Assembly (NCBI RefSeq): GCF_007997225.1
Contig: NZ_VORM01000001.1
Span: forward strand, 124,001-188,000
Reading direction: 5' to 3'
Source: Subsaximicrobium wynnwilliamsii
Lineage (GTDB): Bacteria; Bacteroidota; Bacteroidia; Flavobacteriales; Flavobacteriaceae
DNA: 64,000 nt
The notes below the pieces were generated by a model. It was not told where the DNA came from, did no database searches, and worked only from the letters and a program-made list of their open reading frames with translations. Shown piece by piece: positions 51,927 to 59,769 of this stretch. Each line of letters opens with the position of its first letter. Position 1 is the first letter of the stretch. Both the position numbers and the translations under genes were made by a program.

Positions 51927-52520
51927 TTATTCTGTTTTTACATCCGGTAATTTAATTTCTTCAACTTTCTTTATCAATTCTTCTTTCAGTTTTTTTATTT
52001 CACTCAGAAATTTTATTTTTTCTTTATCATTCGATATATAATTCCTGTAAGAGTAGGAATATAAGACTAAATAATTTCCAGATTCATTATTTTGATTTTG
52101 ATAACGATAAATATTCCATTCGTAGACACTTTTACCGTCACTCAAAACAAAATCAAGGATTATTTCATTGTTTTCTTTATTTTCAAATTTTTCATAATTC
52201 ACAACTGGATTTCTTTTTTTTCTATTTTCTAATTCATTAATTTTTCCAGCTACTACATTTTTTGCGGGTATATTCCCTTTTACAGCTTCGACCATTATCA
52301 TTTTTTCGTGTCTAGGCAGTTTGTCATCTTTCCTTAAGTATTCTTGTTTGTAATATTCATTTGATGGATGAGAACTCCATTTCAATTCGAAATTTTCTCC
52401 GTTAAATTCAATTTTATTCCCTACTGATAAATATTCAGTTGGTTCAGATTGAGCTTTTGTAGTTGAAATAAATAATAAACTTAAAAATCCTATTGTAAAC
52501 AATCTATAGATGCTTTTCAT
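51927..52520 (-). CDS. Secreted protein of unknown function
   Basis: 197 residues with a signal peptide (MKSIYRLFTIGFLSLLFISTTKAQ). The mature chain has beta segments (KIEFNGENFELKWSSHPSNE, IILDFVLSDGKSVYEWNIYRY), a Tyr-rich stretch (NYLVLYSYSYRNYI) and a C-terminal Lys/Glu-rich helix (about 165-192) that could form a coiled coil. No family was recognised. It is the only gene of cassette 2; its stop codon lies 4 bp from the core of site E, and its ATG 24 bp from the core of site F. AT-rich codon use matches the other cassette genes. Confidence 0.65.
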   Translation of the reverse strand: MKSIYRLFTIGFLSLLFISTTKAQSEPTEYLSVGNKIEFNGENFELKWSSHPSNEYYKQEYLRKDDKLPRHEKMIMVEAVKGNIPAKNVVAGKINELENRKKRNPVVNYEKFENKENNEIILDFVLSDGKSVYEWNIYRYQNQNNESGNYLVLYSYSYRNYISNDKEKIKFLSEIKKLKEELIKKVEEIKLPDVKTE

Positions 52521-52543
52521 TCTTTGCGTTTCGTTTTTTTATA

Positions 52544-52739
52544 TTTGCTAACGTTTAGTGTATGAAACGTAGCGTTTAAAAATACGCTGACTTTTCGATT
52601 TAGCAAAAGCCAAAACTTTTGCATTTTGTTTTAATTTTTCACTCTAAAAGCTAAATCAAAAGATTTGGCGACTTTGTAAATAGACACGAACCTTTGGAAA
52701 AGCCTGAATTAGCTATGTTTTATACACGCTGTTGTGCTT
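52544..52739 (-). repeat. attC-like site F
   Basis: 196 nt, the longest site. TTTGCTAACGTTTAGTGTATGAAACGTAGC on the left mirrors GCTATGTTTTATACACGCTGTTG on the right (GTGTATgAAACgTAGC against GTGTATaAAACaTAGC). An AGCAAAAG..CTAAATCAAAAG inner region is present. Cores TTTGCTAAC (52544-52552) and GTTGTGCTT (52731-52739) match neighbours E and G. It is intact and shows the empty intron target CATA|CACTAAACG. Confidence 0.75.
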
Positions 52740-52757
52740 TCGTTATTTTTTTCCGCT

Positions 52758-53444
52758 TTATTTTTCTACAATTATTTTATCAATTTCGGTTGTGGCTAAC
52801 TTTAACTGGTTTAGATACCATTCCATTTGCACATAATGATGATATAAGTCATCAAGAAATTCAGTCAACTGTTCAGGTTTCATTTCTCGGAAATGTCCAG
52901 TTCTTCTCTCGTAACTATATTTTTTACTTAAAAAAGCCCACCTTTCGTCCAAAATTTGACCGTTATCAATTAATCTATCATATGTTGAATTATATAATTT
53001 AATAATCTTTTGTATTAATTTTTTATTTCTAAAAACAGTAATTTGATTTCCTGAAACCGCTGATTCATAAGAGCCAGATATCGGATAGAATGTGCGTTGA
53101 CTTTTAAAATAATGATGAAAAATGACATCTAATGATTTTCTGTCATTATTATATAAATTCGGTAAGTCACTATTTAAGGCATTATAAGCTTCTATTCTTG
53201 GTTCTATAATTTCTACTATCAGTTGAATAAAAGCTTTATCTTGTTTGAGGTCATTTTTTACGCTAGTAATGAATTCCTTTTCTGATTTAGATTGTTTTCT
53301 GGTTTCGTTCCAATTATTAATGCTTAATGCAATTAAAATTCCAATAACAACAAGAATAATCTCACCAATTGCGTATTTCAGATACTTTCCAGTTTTTCCT
53401 TCTGAAAGTAAATTTTGACGAATTTTTCTATAAAATTTTATCAT
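52758..53444 (-). CDS. DUF6090-type membrane-anchored protein
   Basis: 228 residues that begin MIKFYRKIRQNLLSEGKTGK, then YAIGEIILVVIGILIALSINNWNE. This is the hallmark N-terminus of a large flavobacterial family of unknown function with one transmembrane helix (about 26-45). A helical C-terminal domain follows, with GSYESAVSGNQ in the middle and a tyrosine-rich YHHYVQMEWYLNQ near the end. It is complete and is the sole gene of cassette 1, with its stop 19 bp from the edge of site F and its start 23 bp from the core of site G. Such proteins are frequent in variable regions of flavobacterial genomes. Confidence 0.75.
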   Translation of the reverse strand: MIKFYRKIRQNLLSEGKTGKYLKYAIGEIILVVIGILIALSINNWNETRKQSKSEKEFITSVKNDLKQDKAFIQLIVEIIEPRIEAYNALNSDLPNLYNNDRKSLDVIFHHYFKSQRTFYPISGSYESAVSGNQITVFRNKKLIQKIIKLYNSTYDRLIDNGQILDERWAFLSKKYSYERRTGHFREMKPEQLTEFLDDLYHHYVQMEWYLNQLKLATTEIDKIIVEK

Positions 53445-53459
53445 TGGTTATTGGTTGGT

Positions 53460-53499
53460 CATAATGAAGCACAACAACTTATATAAGCACTAAATATAC
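53460..53499 (-). repeat. attC-like half site G (right end of array)
   Basis: AAGCACAAC (53467-53475) is the complement of GTTGTGCTT at 52731-52739 and closes cassette 1. It is followed by AACTTATATAAGCAC, an inner arm like those of the other sites. The far half is not recognisable before the App1-type gene, so this may be where the array joins the core chromosome. Confidence 0.5.
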
Positions 53500-53601
53500 T
53501 AATATCACTCCAAAATAGGACACAATTTTTAAGTATCTCAAACATCGACCCACCAATCCAACAGTTCACAATGGTCCTGCAATCCACTTCTTTCGCACAC
53601 A

Positions 53602-54606
53602 CTATTTTATAAACCCCTGCTCCCGAGCATGCGCAATGGCCTGTTTACTGCTCTCTACCATTAAAAACGCAGTTGTTTTATAATTTTCAACAAGGCCTTT
53701 TACCCGCAACATGCGCTTTTTATGTTTGACGCTTCTCAAGTAAATGGCTAAAATACGGTCTGGGAATTCTTCAGCGATCTCCATGTAAATATCGGGATCA
53801 TGCTCGCCACTGTCCCCAATCAAAATGAAAGGCAATTTGGGATAGGTCTTTAGTAGATCTAGAATTTCCTTTTGCTTTTGGGGTTTCTCGCCCTCGGGTT
53901 TTTTCCGAAGAAAATTACTGAGACTTCGAAGCAAAATCGGGCCTTTCGGGAAATTGTTCTGCTTGAGAAACACTTCCAAATAACGGTACAGATTCCAAGG
54001 GCTGTGGCTCACATAAAAAATGGGATTCGCATTTTCGCCCGAAACACCTTGATGCAATTGCTGGTAGAAATCTGCAGCACCTTCTAAAGGCGTTCTGTTT
54101 TTGGCATTTTTAAAGATGGAATTATAGATGACCCGCCATTTGAGCAAAGACACAATACCTGTTTGTAAAATGGTGTCATCAATATCGCTGGCCACTCCAA
54201 ATTGTGCAGTATCGGCAGGAATCAACAGCTCGCCAGGAAAGCGATTTTCGTTTTGAATGCTGCGCTTGATATTCACATCGTCGTAAGACAATTCATAGGC
54301 CAACCAACCTTGCTCGTTTGTTAGCGCTTCCAATGCTTTGAGATTGGCTTCTACTCTAAAATACCCATCGGCATCTGTGGTTGTTTTCAGGATTTTTCCG
54401 TTGGGCAGTTTGATGTTCACGCCCACATTTCTGATTTCGTCGGTCTTAAAGCGCTTCCAGGTATTGACTGCCAAATGCCATATTTTCTGGGATTCCAGGT
54501 CTATGGATTCGTCTTCCAAGGTTCTTCCGCGCGCAAAAAAATGAGAATCGGTTCCGTAGCTCTGAAAACTAATAATCTGTAAAGGATCCTTTTTGAACCA
54601 GCCCAT
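53602..54606 (-). CDS. App1-family phosphatase (DUF2183)
   Basis: 334 residues from the ATG at 54606 (a TTG two codons upstream is less likely). The N-terminal half is a beta-rich domain (GVNIKLPNGKILKTTTDADGYFRVEANL). The C-terminal half is an HAD-like phosphatase related to yeast App1 phosphatidate phosphatase, with the DxDxT nucleophile motif ASDIDDTILQTG, FYVSHSPWNLYRYL and the late FILIGDSGEHDPDIY. It probably hydrolyses a phospholipid or related phosphomonoester in the cytoplasm. It borders the right end of the cassette array and lies 72 bp from the SRAP gene upstream on the same strand. Confidence 0.85.
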   Translation of the reverse strand: MGWFKKDPLQIISFQSYGTDSHFFARGRTLEDESIDLESQKIWHLAVNTWKRFKTDEIRNVGVNIKLPNGKILKTTTDADGYFRVEANLKALEALTNEQGWLAYELSYDDVNIKRSIQNENRFPGELLIPADTAQFGVASDIDDTILQTGIVSLLKWRVIYNSIFKNAKNRTPLEGAADFYQQLHQGVSGENANPIFYVSHSPWNLYRYLEVFLKQNNFPKGPILLRSLSNFLRKKPEGEKPQKQKEILDLLKTYPKLPFILIGDSGEHDPDIYMEIAEEFPDRILAIYLRSVKHKKRMLRVKGLVENYKTTAFLMVESSKQAIAHAREQGFIK

Positions 54607-54677
54607 AAGCAATGCATGTCGTTATATTAGATTTTAAATTTAACCAAAATAAATCACTTCACGGTTGAGCCCAGCGC

Positions 54678-55415
54678 CTATTGAAAACTAAGGAGCTCAT
54701 CATAAACCACTTTATCGGTAATACTTTCAATGTTGCTATCTGTTTTAGGGCTGAATAAGGTTTTGCTAACCGAATAGGCCTCCAATTGCGATTCTGGAAA
54801 ATTAAAACCAACAATGGTTTTAACGTCCGTTTCGGTAAGATCGGAAGACAACCAATTATGCGTCTGCACCTCGTCTAGAATGAGCGGCTGACGCTTTTTG
54901 AGATTGTGGATCTTTTCAAACAGAGGCGAAGCCGATTTTGTAAGAATGGCAAAAGTCACATAGTTTTCAATGACCGTGTAAATCCCGGCGAGTGCCATGG
55001 GCTCCTTGTTTTTTTGATGGATGTAAAAAGGGTATTTCTTGCGTTTATGGGTATGCGGTTCAAAAAAACCAGATACAGGGATGATGCAGCGTCGAGTCAT
55101 GGCCGATTCGCGATATACAAAATGTTCAAACAATTTTTCCGATCGTGCATTTAAGCCGCCGCCAAATTTAACCGCCTCTTTTTGATAGGCCTTGATTTCA
55201 TTGGCCAATTTATCTTGAGGCACAATGCCCCAAATTCCTGGAGCAAGCACATTCGACTTTTCCTGCGGAATAAGCAACACATTGGGATGCGCAAAGCCAT
55301 TGAGATGATACTGAGCTTTACTGAATTGAGCTCTCAGCTGCTCATCATGCAACTTAACCTTGAAACGCCTTTCGGTCTTTTTTAATGGCAGCGCGATACT
55401 GGTATGAAAACACAT
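54678..55415 (-). CDS. SRAP/HMCES-type abasic-site DNA-protein crosslinking protein
   Basis: SOS-response-associated peptidase family (YedK/HMCES). After removal of the initiator Met, Cys2 (MCFHTSIAL) forms a thiazolidine link with abasic sites in single-stranded DNA and protects them. Family marks are GIWGIVPQ, LNARSEKL (Asn/Arg/Glu of the active site), RRCIIPVSGFFEPH and IHNLKKRQPLIL with the active-site His. Its 245 residues are slightly longer than YedK because of inserted loops. The start codon is fixed by the need for Cys at position 2. It is probably in one transcript with the App1-type gene. Confidence 0.9.
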   Translation of the reverse strand: MCFHTSIALPLKKTERRFKVKLHDEQLRAQFSKAQYHLNGFAHPNVLLIPQEKSNVLAPGIWGIVPQDKLANEIKAYQKEAVKFGGGLNARSEKLFEHFVYRESAMTRRCIIPVSGFFEPHTHKRKKYPFYIHQKNKEPMALAGIYTVIENYVTFAILTKSASPLFEKIHNLKKRQPLILDEVQTHNWLSSDLTETDVKTIVGFNFPESQLEAYSVSKTLFSPKTDSNIESITDKVVYDELLSFQ

Positions 55416-55784
55416 AATTGGAAATTTAAAGGAGCTTCCCCAAAATTAACCATATGATTCCGGATTTCGAAAAAATTCTTGGCTGCGGAAATTGGCTGCG
55501 GAAAGTGTAGAACTTATAAACACAAGTTCTGAAGTTTTCAAATTACTGCGCTTTCTTCCGAAGAAAAACGCCGGAAGCATGATATATTTTTTTAGAAAAA
55601 TCTCATTATCACATTAAAAATCCATAGCCTAGCACACCGTTTTCAAAAAGAATTCAATAAGCTCGAGGCATAAAACCCTCTGGAGAGATTCAAACTAAAA
55701 CAAGCTTCTATTTTGAAAAGTCATTTTTTTGTTGAATCTTGAAAATTCGATCCAAATGCATCAAACCATTAAAATCCTTAGATC
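55416..55784. other. Non-coding divergent region between SRAP and dtd genes
   Basis: No gene. It holds a short direct repeat TTGGCTGCGGAAA near 55480 and a shortened GAGGCATAAAACCCTC repeat near 55662. No clear promoter pair was seen for either gene. Confidence 0.5.
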
Positions 55785-56234
55785 TTGAAAGCAGTACTCC
55801 AAAGAGTTTCAGAAGCCCGTGTTAGCATTCACAATGAGGAGGTCGCCTCTATAAAACAGGGTTTGCTCATCCTCATCGGAATTGTCGCCAACGACACGCC
55901 TGACGACATCAAATGGCTATCCAACAAAATCGTGAACTGTCGCATTTTTCCAGATGATGCCCAGGTCATGAACAACTCCATCTTGCAAAACCAGGGCGAT
56001 ATCATTGTGGTAAGTCAGTTTACCTTGCACGCCAACACTAAAAAAGGCCATCGTCCCAGTTACATCGCTGCTGCAAAGCCCGAAATAGCCATCCCAATTT
56101 ATGAGGCGTTTATCAAACAATTGGAGTCCGATTTGGGCAAACCCGTTCAAACTGGAGCGTTTGGTGCCGACATGCAGGTGCAATTGATCAATGACGGCCC
56201 CGTAACCCTCATCATAGATACCGAACATAAATGA
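55785..56234 (+). CDS. dtd: D-aminoacyl-tRNA deacylase
   Basis: Cytoplasmic proofreading enzyme that hydrolyses D-aminoacyl-tRNAs (and glycyl-tRNA-Ala). The family start MKAVLQRVSEARVSI, the SQFTLHA motif (about 77-83) and the C-terminal NDGPVTLIID with the Gly-cis-Pro-like GP motif are present; 149 residues is the standard length. It is followed by the MazG-like gene after 138 bp, and then aroA. Confidence 0.93.
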   Translation: MKAVLQRVSEARVSIHNEEVASIKQGLLILIGIVANDTPDDIKWLSNKIVNCRIFPDDAQVMNNSILQNQGDIIVVSQFTLHANTKKGHRPSYIAAAKPEIAIPIYEAFIKQLESDLGKPVQTGAFGADMQVQLINDGPVTLIIDTEHK

Positions 56235-56372
56235 CCATTTTAAACTGCGCGTCATTTTCCCAGGCTTAAATAAAACACTAATTTTACCTTTTGCAAAAAC
56301 TTAATCTTTCAATGAAAACGCTTTGATCTCGGTTAGGGTCTTCGTGGAATTACACTTAAAAACAAGCTAAAG

Positions 56373-56699
56373 ATGAACATAGAAAACTCCCAAAAAGCAG
56401 TAGACCATTGGATTAAAGAACACGGTGTGAGGTATTTCAATGAGCTTACCAACATGGCGCAGCTCACTGAAGAAGTTGGCGAGGTTGCCAGGATCATAGC
56501 ACGTCGTTATGGTGAACAAAGTGAGAAAGAAAGTGACAAAGATAAAGATCTGGGCGAGGAACTTGCCGATGTGGTCTTTGTGGTGCTTTGCCTCGCCAAT
56601 CAAACAGGCATCGATCTGCAGCAGGCCTTTGATAAAAAAATGGATGAAAAAACCAAACGTGATCACGATAGGCATCACAATAACAAAAAATTAAAATAA
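56373..56699 (+). CDS. MazG-like nucleotide pyrophosphohydrolase
   Basis: 108-residue all-alpha NTP pyrophosphohydrolase of the MazG superfamily. The metal-binding E-E-x-x-E and E-x-x-D motifs are visible as LTEEVGEVARIIARRYG (about 31-47) and DLGEELADVVFVVLCLA (about 63-79). It probably cleaves (d)NTPs to monophosphates as a house-cleaning enzyme. The middle is a charged SEKESDKDKD loop, and the C-terminus is basic and His-rich (KTKRDHDRHHNN). It lies between dtd and aroA on the same strand. Confidence 0.88.
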   Translation: MNIENSQKAVDHWIKEHGVRYFNELTNMAQLTEEVGEVARIIARRYGEQSEKESDKDKDLGEELADVVFVVLCLANQTGIDLQQAFDKKMDEKTKRDHDRHHNNKKLK

Positions 56700-56736
56700 G
56701 CGCTGGTCTTTCTTTGCTGAAAACCGAACACCAATT

Positions 56737-57963
56737 ATGACAATATCCCTACAGAAATCCAGTATCCATAAAACCAACAGTCTCACCATAACAGGATCTA
56801 AAAGTGAGTCTAACAGACTCCTATTGCTACAAGCCTTATTTCCTGAATTGACCATTGAAAACGTGTCCAATTCCGACGATTCCCATGTGATGCAACAGGC
56901 ACTTGAGACGACTTCCGAAATTATCGATATTCATCATGCAGGTACGGCCATGCGTTTTTTAACCGCCTATTTTGCCAGCAAATCGGGTAGCGAAGTGGTC
57001 TTGACAGGTTCTCCTCGCATGAAAGAACGCCCCGTTGAGATCTTAGTCGAAGCGCTTACACATTTGGGCGCAGACATTGCATATCTCGAAACTGAAGGCT
57101 GCCCACCCTTGCGCATCAAAGGCAAACACTTAACGCAATCAAAGGTAAGCTTGAATGCCAATGTGAGCAGTCAGTACATTTCAGCACTAATGCTCATTGC
57201 AGCGAAGCTTGAAAACGGACTAGAGCTTACCTTAAAAGGAAAAATCACTTCAGTGCCTTACATCGAAATGACCTTGGCCCTTTTGAAGCAAGTAGGGATT
57301 GAGGCCAGTTTCAATGGCAACCTGATAAAGATCGTGCCGCAAGTCTCAACCCTCAACCCTCAAACCTTGGTGGTGGAGTCTGACTGGTCCTCGGCATCTT
57401 ATTTTTACAGCATCGTTGCGCTAAGCGCTGTGGGAACCAACATCAGGCTTTCGTCCTATAAAAAGGATTCCTTACAAGGCGATTCGGTTTTGGCTTCCCT
57501 ATATGAATCCTTTGGAGTAAGCACCGTTTTTGAAAACGAGCAAATTCAAATTAAAAAAGTTTCAGAAGCCATTAAGGAACCCATCAATTTTCAGCTCAAC
57601 CATGCGCCAGATATTGCACAAACCATTGCCGTCACTTGTTTGGGTTTGGGAATATCATGTCACTTATCTGGTCTCCACACCTTAAAAATAAAAGAAACCG
57701 ACAGGCTATTGGCCTTAAAAACCGAGATTGAAAAATTGGGCGGCAGCGTGCACATCACAGAAAACAGTTTGGCTTTAGAAGTCACAAAACACATCAATTT
57801 CGATGTTTCCATCGCTACGTATAATGACCATAGAATGGCCATGGCCTTTGCACCTATGGCGCTCAAAACCAAGTTAAACATAGAAGATGCCAATGTAGTT
57901 TCAAAATCCCATCCTAGCTTTTGGGACGACCTAAAAAACCTTGGTTTTAAAATAACTCAATAA
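56737..57963 (+). CDS. aroA: 3-phosphoshikimate 1-carboxyvinyltransferase (EPSP synthase)
   Basis: Shikimate-pathway enzyme that joins phosphoenolpyruvate with shikimate 3-phosphate. Motifs include the N-terminal GSKSESNRLLLLQAL (about 20-34), HHAGTAMRFLTAYFA (about 68-82, in place of the usual NAGTAxR), and the C-terminal LKIKETDRLLALKTELEK-like stretch and DHRMAMAFAPMA. Its 408 residues are a little shorter than the E. coli enzyme. HAGTAMR matches neither of the two common class signatures exactly, so inhibitor sensitivity cannot be guessed. It is the last gene of the dtd-MazG-aroA run, followed by the queA promoter. Confidence 0.92.
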   Translation: MTISLQKSSIHKTNSLTITGSKSESNRLLLLQALFPELTIENVSNSDDSHVMQQALETTSEIIDIHHAGTAMRFLTAYFASKSGSEVVLTGSPRMKERPVEILVEALTHLGADIAYLETEGCPPLRIKGKHLTQSKVSLNANVSSQYISALMLIAAKLENGLELTLKGKITSVPYIEMTLALLKQVGIEASFNGNLIKIVPQVSTLNPQTLVVESDWSSASYFYSIVALSAVGTNIRLSSYKKDSLQGDSVLASLYESFGVSTVFENEQIQIKKVSEAIKEPINFQLNHAPDIAQTIAVTCLGLGISCHLSGLHTLKIKETDRLLALKTEIEKLGGSVHITENSLALEVTKHINFDVSIATYNDHRMAMAFAPMALKTKLNIEDANVVSKSHPSFWDDLKNLGFKITQ

Positions 57964-57978
57964 AATAAGGCTATTTAC

Positions 57979-58010
57979 TTGACAAAGCCTACTTTGAGGT
58001 TGTATATTTG
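57979..58010 (+). promoter_or_regulatory. Promoter of queA
   Basis: TTG (57979-57981), 21-base spacer, TATATTTG (58003-58010): a good Bacteroidota promoter. Initiation near 58017 leaves a leader of about 320 nt that contains three tandem mini-ORFs. Confidence 0.6.
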
Positions 58011-58031
58011 CATCCTTAAAAACGACCTTAA

Positions 58032-58340
58032 ATGAATCGAGCATGTTCAAAATTTCATAACCCAACGGAATGATTAACAGCGAACAGTACTTGCCTGCCG
58101 CCAGGCAGGTGTGTCGATAAAAAAACAATAAACATAAACACATGAATCGAGCATGTTCAAAATTTCATTACCTAACGGAATGATTAACAGCGAACACATG
58201 TGTCGATAAAAAAACAATAAACATAAACACATGAATCGAGCATGTTCAAAATTTCATTACCTAACGGAATGATTAACAGCGAACAGCACCTGCCTGCCGG
58301 CAGGCAGGTGTGTCGATAAAAAAACAATAAACATAAACAC
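58032..58340 (+). repeat. Triplicated mini-ORF leader upstream of queA
   Basis: Three tandem copies of a unit of roughly 80-110 bp start at 58032, 58141 and 58231. Each begins with an ATG and encodes a 13-residue peptide: MNRACSKFHNPTE in copy 1 and MNRACSKFHYLTE in copies 2 and 3, then TGA. It continues TTAACAGCGAACA and ends with TGTGTCGATA and AACAATAAACATAAACAC before the next ATG. The queA ATG itself follows the third unit with the same upstream sequence, so the initiation region of queA is the repeated element. Copies 1 and 3 carry a CCTGCCTGCCGGCAGGCAGG-type palindrome that copy 2 lacks. Confidence 0.85.
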
Positions 58341-59390
58341 ATGAAATTATCCCACTTCAGTTTTAAACTTCCAGAAGAATTATTGGCAGAACACCCCTCC
58401 GAAATCAGGGACGAATCACGCCTAATGGTATTGGACCGAAAAAATCAAACCATAGAGCATAAACTGTTCAAGGATGTCATAGATTATTTCAAGGAAGATG
58501 ATGTGATGATTCTCAATAACACCAAGGTGTTTCCGGCACGTTTATTTGGTAATAAAGAAAAAACAGGCGCAAGAATCGAAGTGTTTTTGTTGAGAGAACT
58601 CAATGAAGAACAACGTCTTTGGGACGTTTTGGTAGATCCAGCGCGTAAAATTAGAATTGGCAATAAACTGTACTTTGGCGAAGACGAAACCTTAGTGGCC
58701 GAAGTGATTGACAATACCACCTCTAGAGGGCGTACGCTTCGCTTTTTATACGATGGCTCTTATACGGAGTTCCGTAGAAAATTGACCGAACTCGGCGAAA
58801 CACCATTACCTAAATACATTCAACGTGACGTTGAGCCAGAAGATGCAGAGCGTTACCAAACGATTTTCGCTAAAAACGAAGGCGCTGTTGCGGCTCCAAC
58901 GGCTGGTTTACACTTTTCAAAGCATTTATTGAAGCGTTTGGAAATCAAAGGCGTTCACTTGCCAGAAGTAACGTTGCACGTTGGTTTAGGCACCTTCAAC
59001 CCGGTGGAAGTGGAAGATTTATCTAAACACAAAATGGACAGTGAAGAAATTTTCATCACCAAGCCAGCAGTAGACGTGATCAATAGAGGGATTAGAGAAA
59101 AAAGACGTGTTTGTGCTGTGGGAACCACTGCCATGCGAACCGTTGAAAGTTCGGTATCCTCAAATGGGATGTTGAATGAATTCTCAGGGTGGACCAATAA
59201 ATTTATTTTCCCGCCTTATGAGTTTAGCATTGCCAATTGCATGATCACTAATTTCCACACCCCAAAATCAACTTTGTTGATGATGGTTTCAGCATTTGCA
59301 GGACACGATTTCATGAAAAGAGCTTACGAAGAAGCAGTCAAGGAAAAATACCGTTTCTACACTTACGGTGACGCCATGTTAATCATCTAA
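58341..59390 (+). CDS. queA: S-adenosylmethionine:tRNA ribosyltransferase-isomerase
   Basis: Transfers and rearranges the ribose of SAM onto preQ1 in tRNA to make epoxyqueuosine. The 349 residues show the family blocks [59 protein letters not shown] and [15 protein letters not shown]. The start is fixed by the family N-terminus. It depends on SAM from metK. A simple terminator follows 24 bp after the stop codon. The unusual leader is described separately. Confidence 0.95.
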   Translation: MKLSHFSFKLPEELLAEHPSEIRDESRLMVLDRKNQTIEHKLFKDVIDYFKEDDVMILNNTKVFPARLFGNKEKTGARIEVFLLRELNEEQRLWDVLVDPARKIRIGNKLYFGEDETLVAEVIDNTTSRGRTLRFLYDGSYTEFRRKLTELGETPLPKYIQRDVEPEDAERYQTIFAKNEGAVAAPTAGLHFSKHLLKRLEIKGVHLPEVTLHVGLGTFNPVEVEDLSKHKMDSEEIFITKPAVDVINRGIREKRRVCAVGTTAMRTVESSVSSNGMLNEFSGWTNKFIFPPYEFSIANCMITNFHTPKSTLLMMVSAFAGHDFMKRAYEEAVKEKYRFYTYGDAMLII

Positions 59391-59413
59391 GCATCCCATT
59401 CATTTATAAAATT

Positions 59414-59445
59414 AAAGCCTTGTTTATGACGAGGCTTTTTTTGTT
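59414..59445 (+). terminator. Rho-independent terminator after queA
   Basis: AAAGCCT and AGGCTTT form a 7-bp stem with an 11-nt loop followed by a T-run (TTTTTTTG). Confidence 0.75.
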
Positions 59446-59753
59446 TTACTTCGGAAGGAAAAAGCATCAAGACCGTCCCACTGGGAATCAGGACTACTAA
59501 GACGAAACACTCCCGAAAATTTCGGGAATGTTTGCAACTATTTGTTTAGCTCAAACTTTCTTGTTTTATGTAGCCCAAATGGCCATACAGCACTAAGTCC
59601 CATCTATAATTTCATTTTTCTGTGGAAAAAATTTCAGGTTTGGATAGGCAAGTCTTGATACTCAAAGCGAAGCGGTCTTAATTCTTTGTACTCAATACTT
59701 AGCATTCAACACTAAAAGGGAAGCAGTCCTTCTACTTCTCCCAATACTTTGAT
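59446..59753. other. Spacer between queA and rlmN
   Basis: No gene. It holds a CTCCCGAAAATTTCGGGAATG palindrome near 59508 and CTTGATACT/CTTAATTCT-type repeats with AAAGCGAAGCGG near 59650-59735, similar to the repeat near 32.1 kb. Confidence 0.6.
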
Positions 59754-59761
59754 TACTTTTG
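59754..59761 (+). promoter_or_regulatory. Putative -7 box close to the rlmN start codon
   Basis: TACTTTTG inside GATTACTTTTG, eight bases before the rlmN ATG, the same ATTACTTTTG string as before the sensor kinase gene. It would give a near-leaderless mRNA. No matching -33 TTG was found. Confidence 0.35.
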
Positions 59762-59769
59762 CAATATCT

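Noticed and set aside
58011-58340. preQ1 riboswitch upstream of queA
   Set aside because: The leader is made of repeated mini-ORF units and palindromes; I find no preQ1 aptamer pattern.
57964-58340. CRISPR array (three tandem repeats)
   Set aside because: Units are about 80-110 bp, contain start codons and lack unique spacers; no cas genes.
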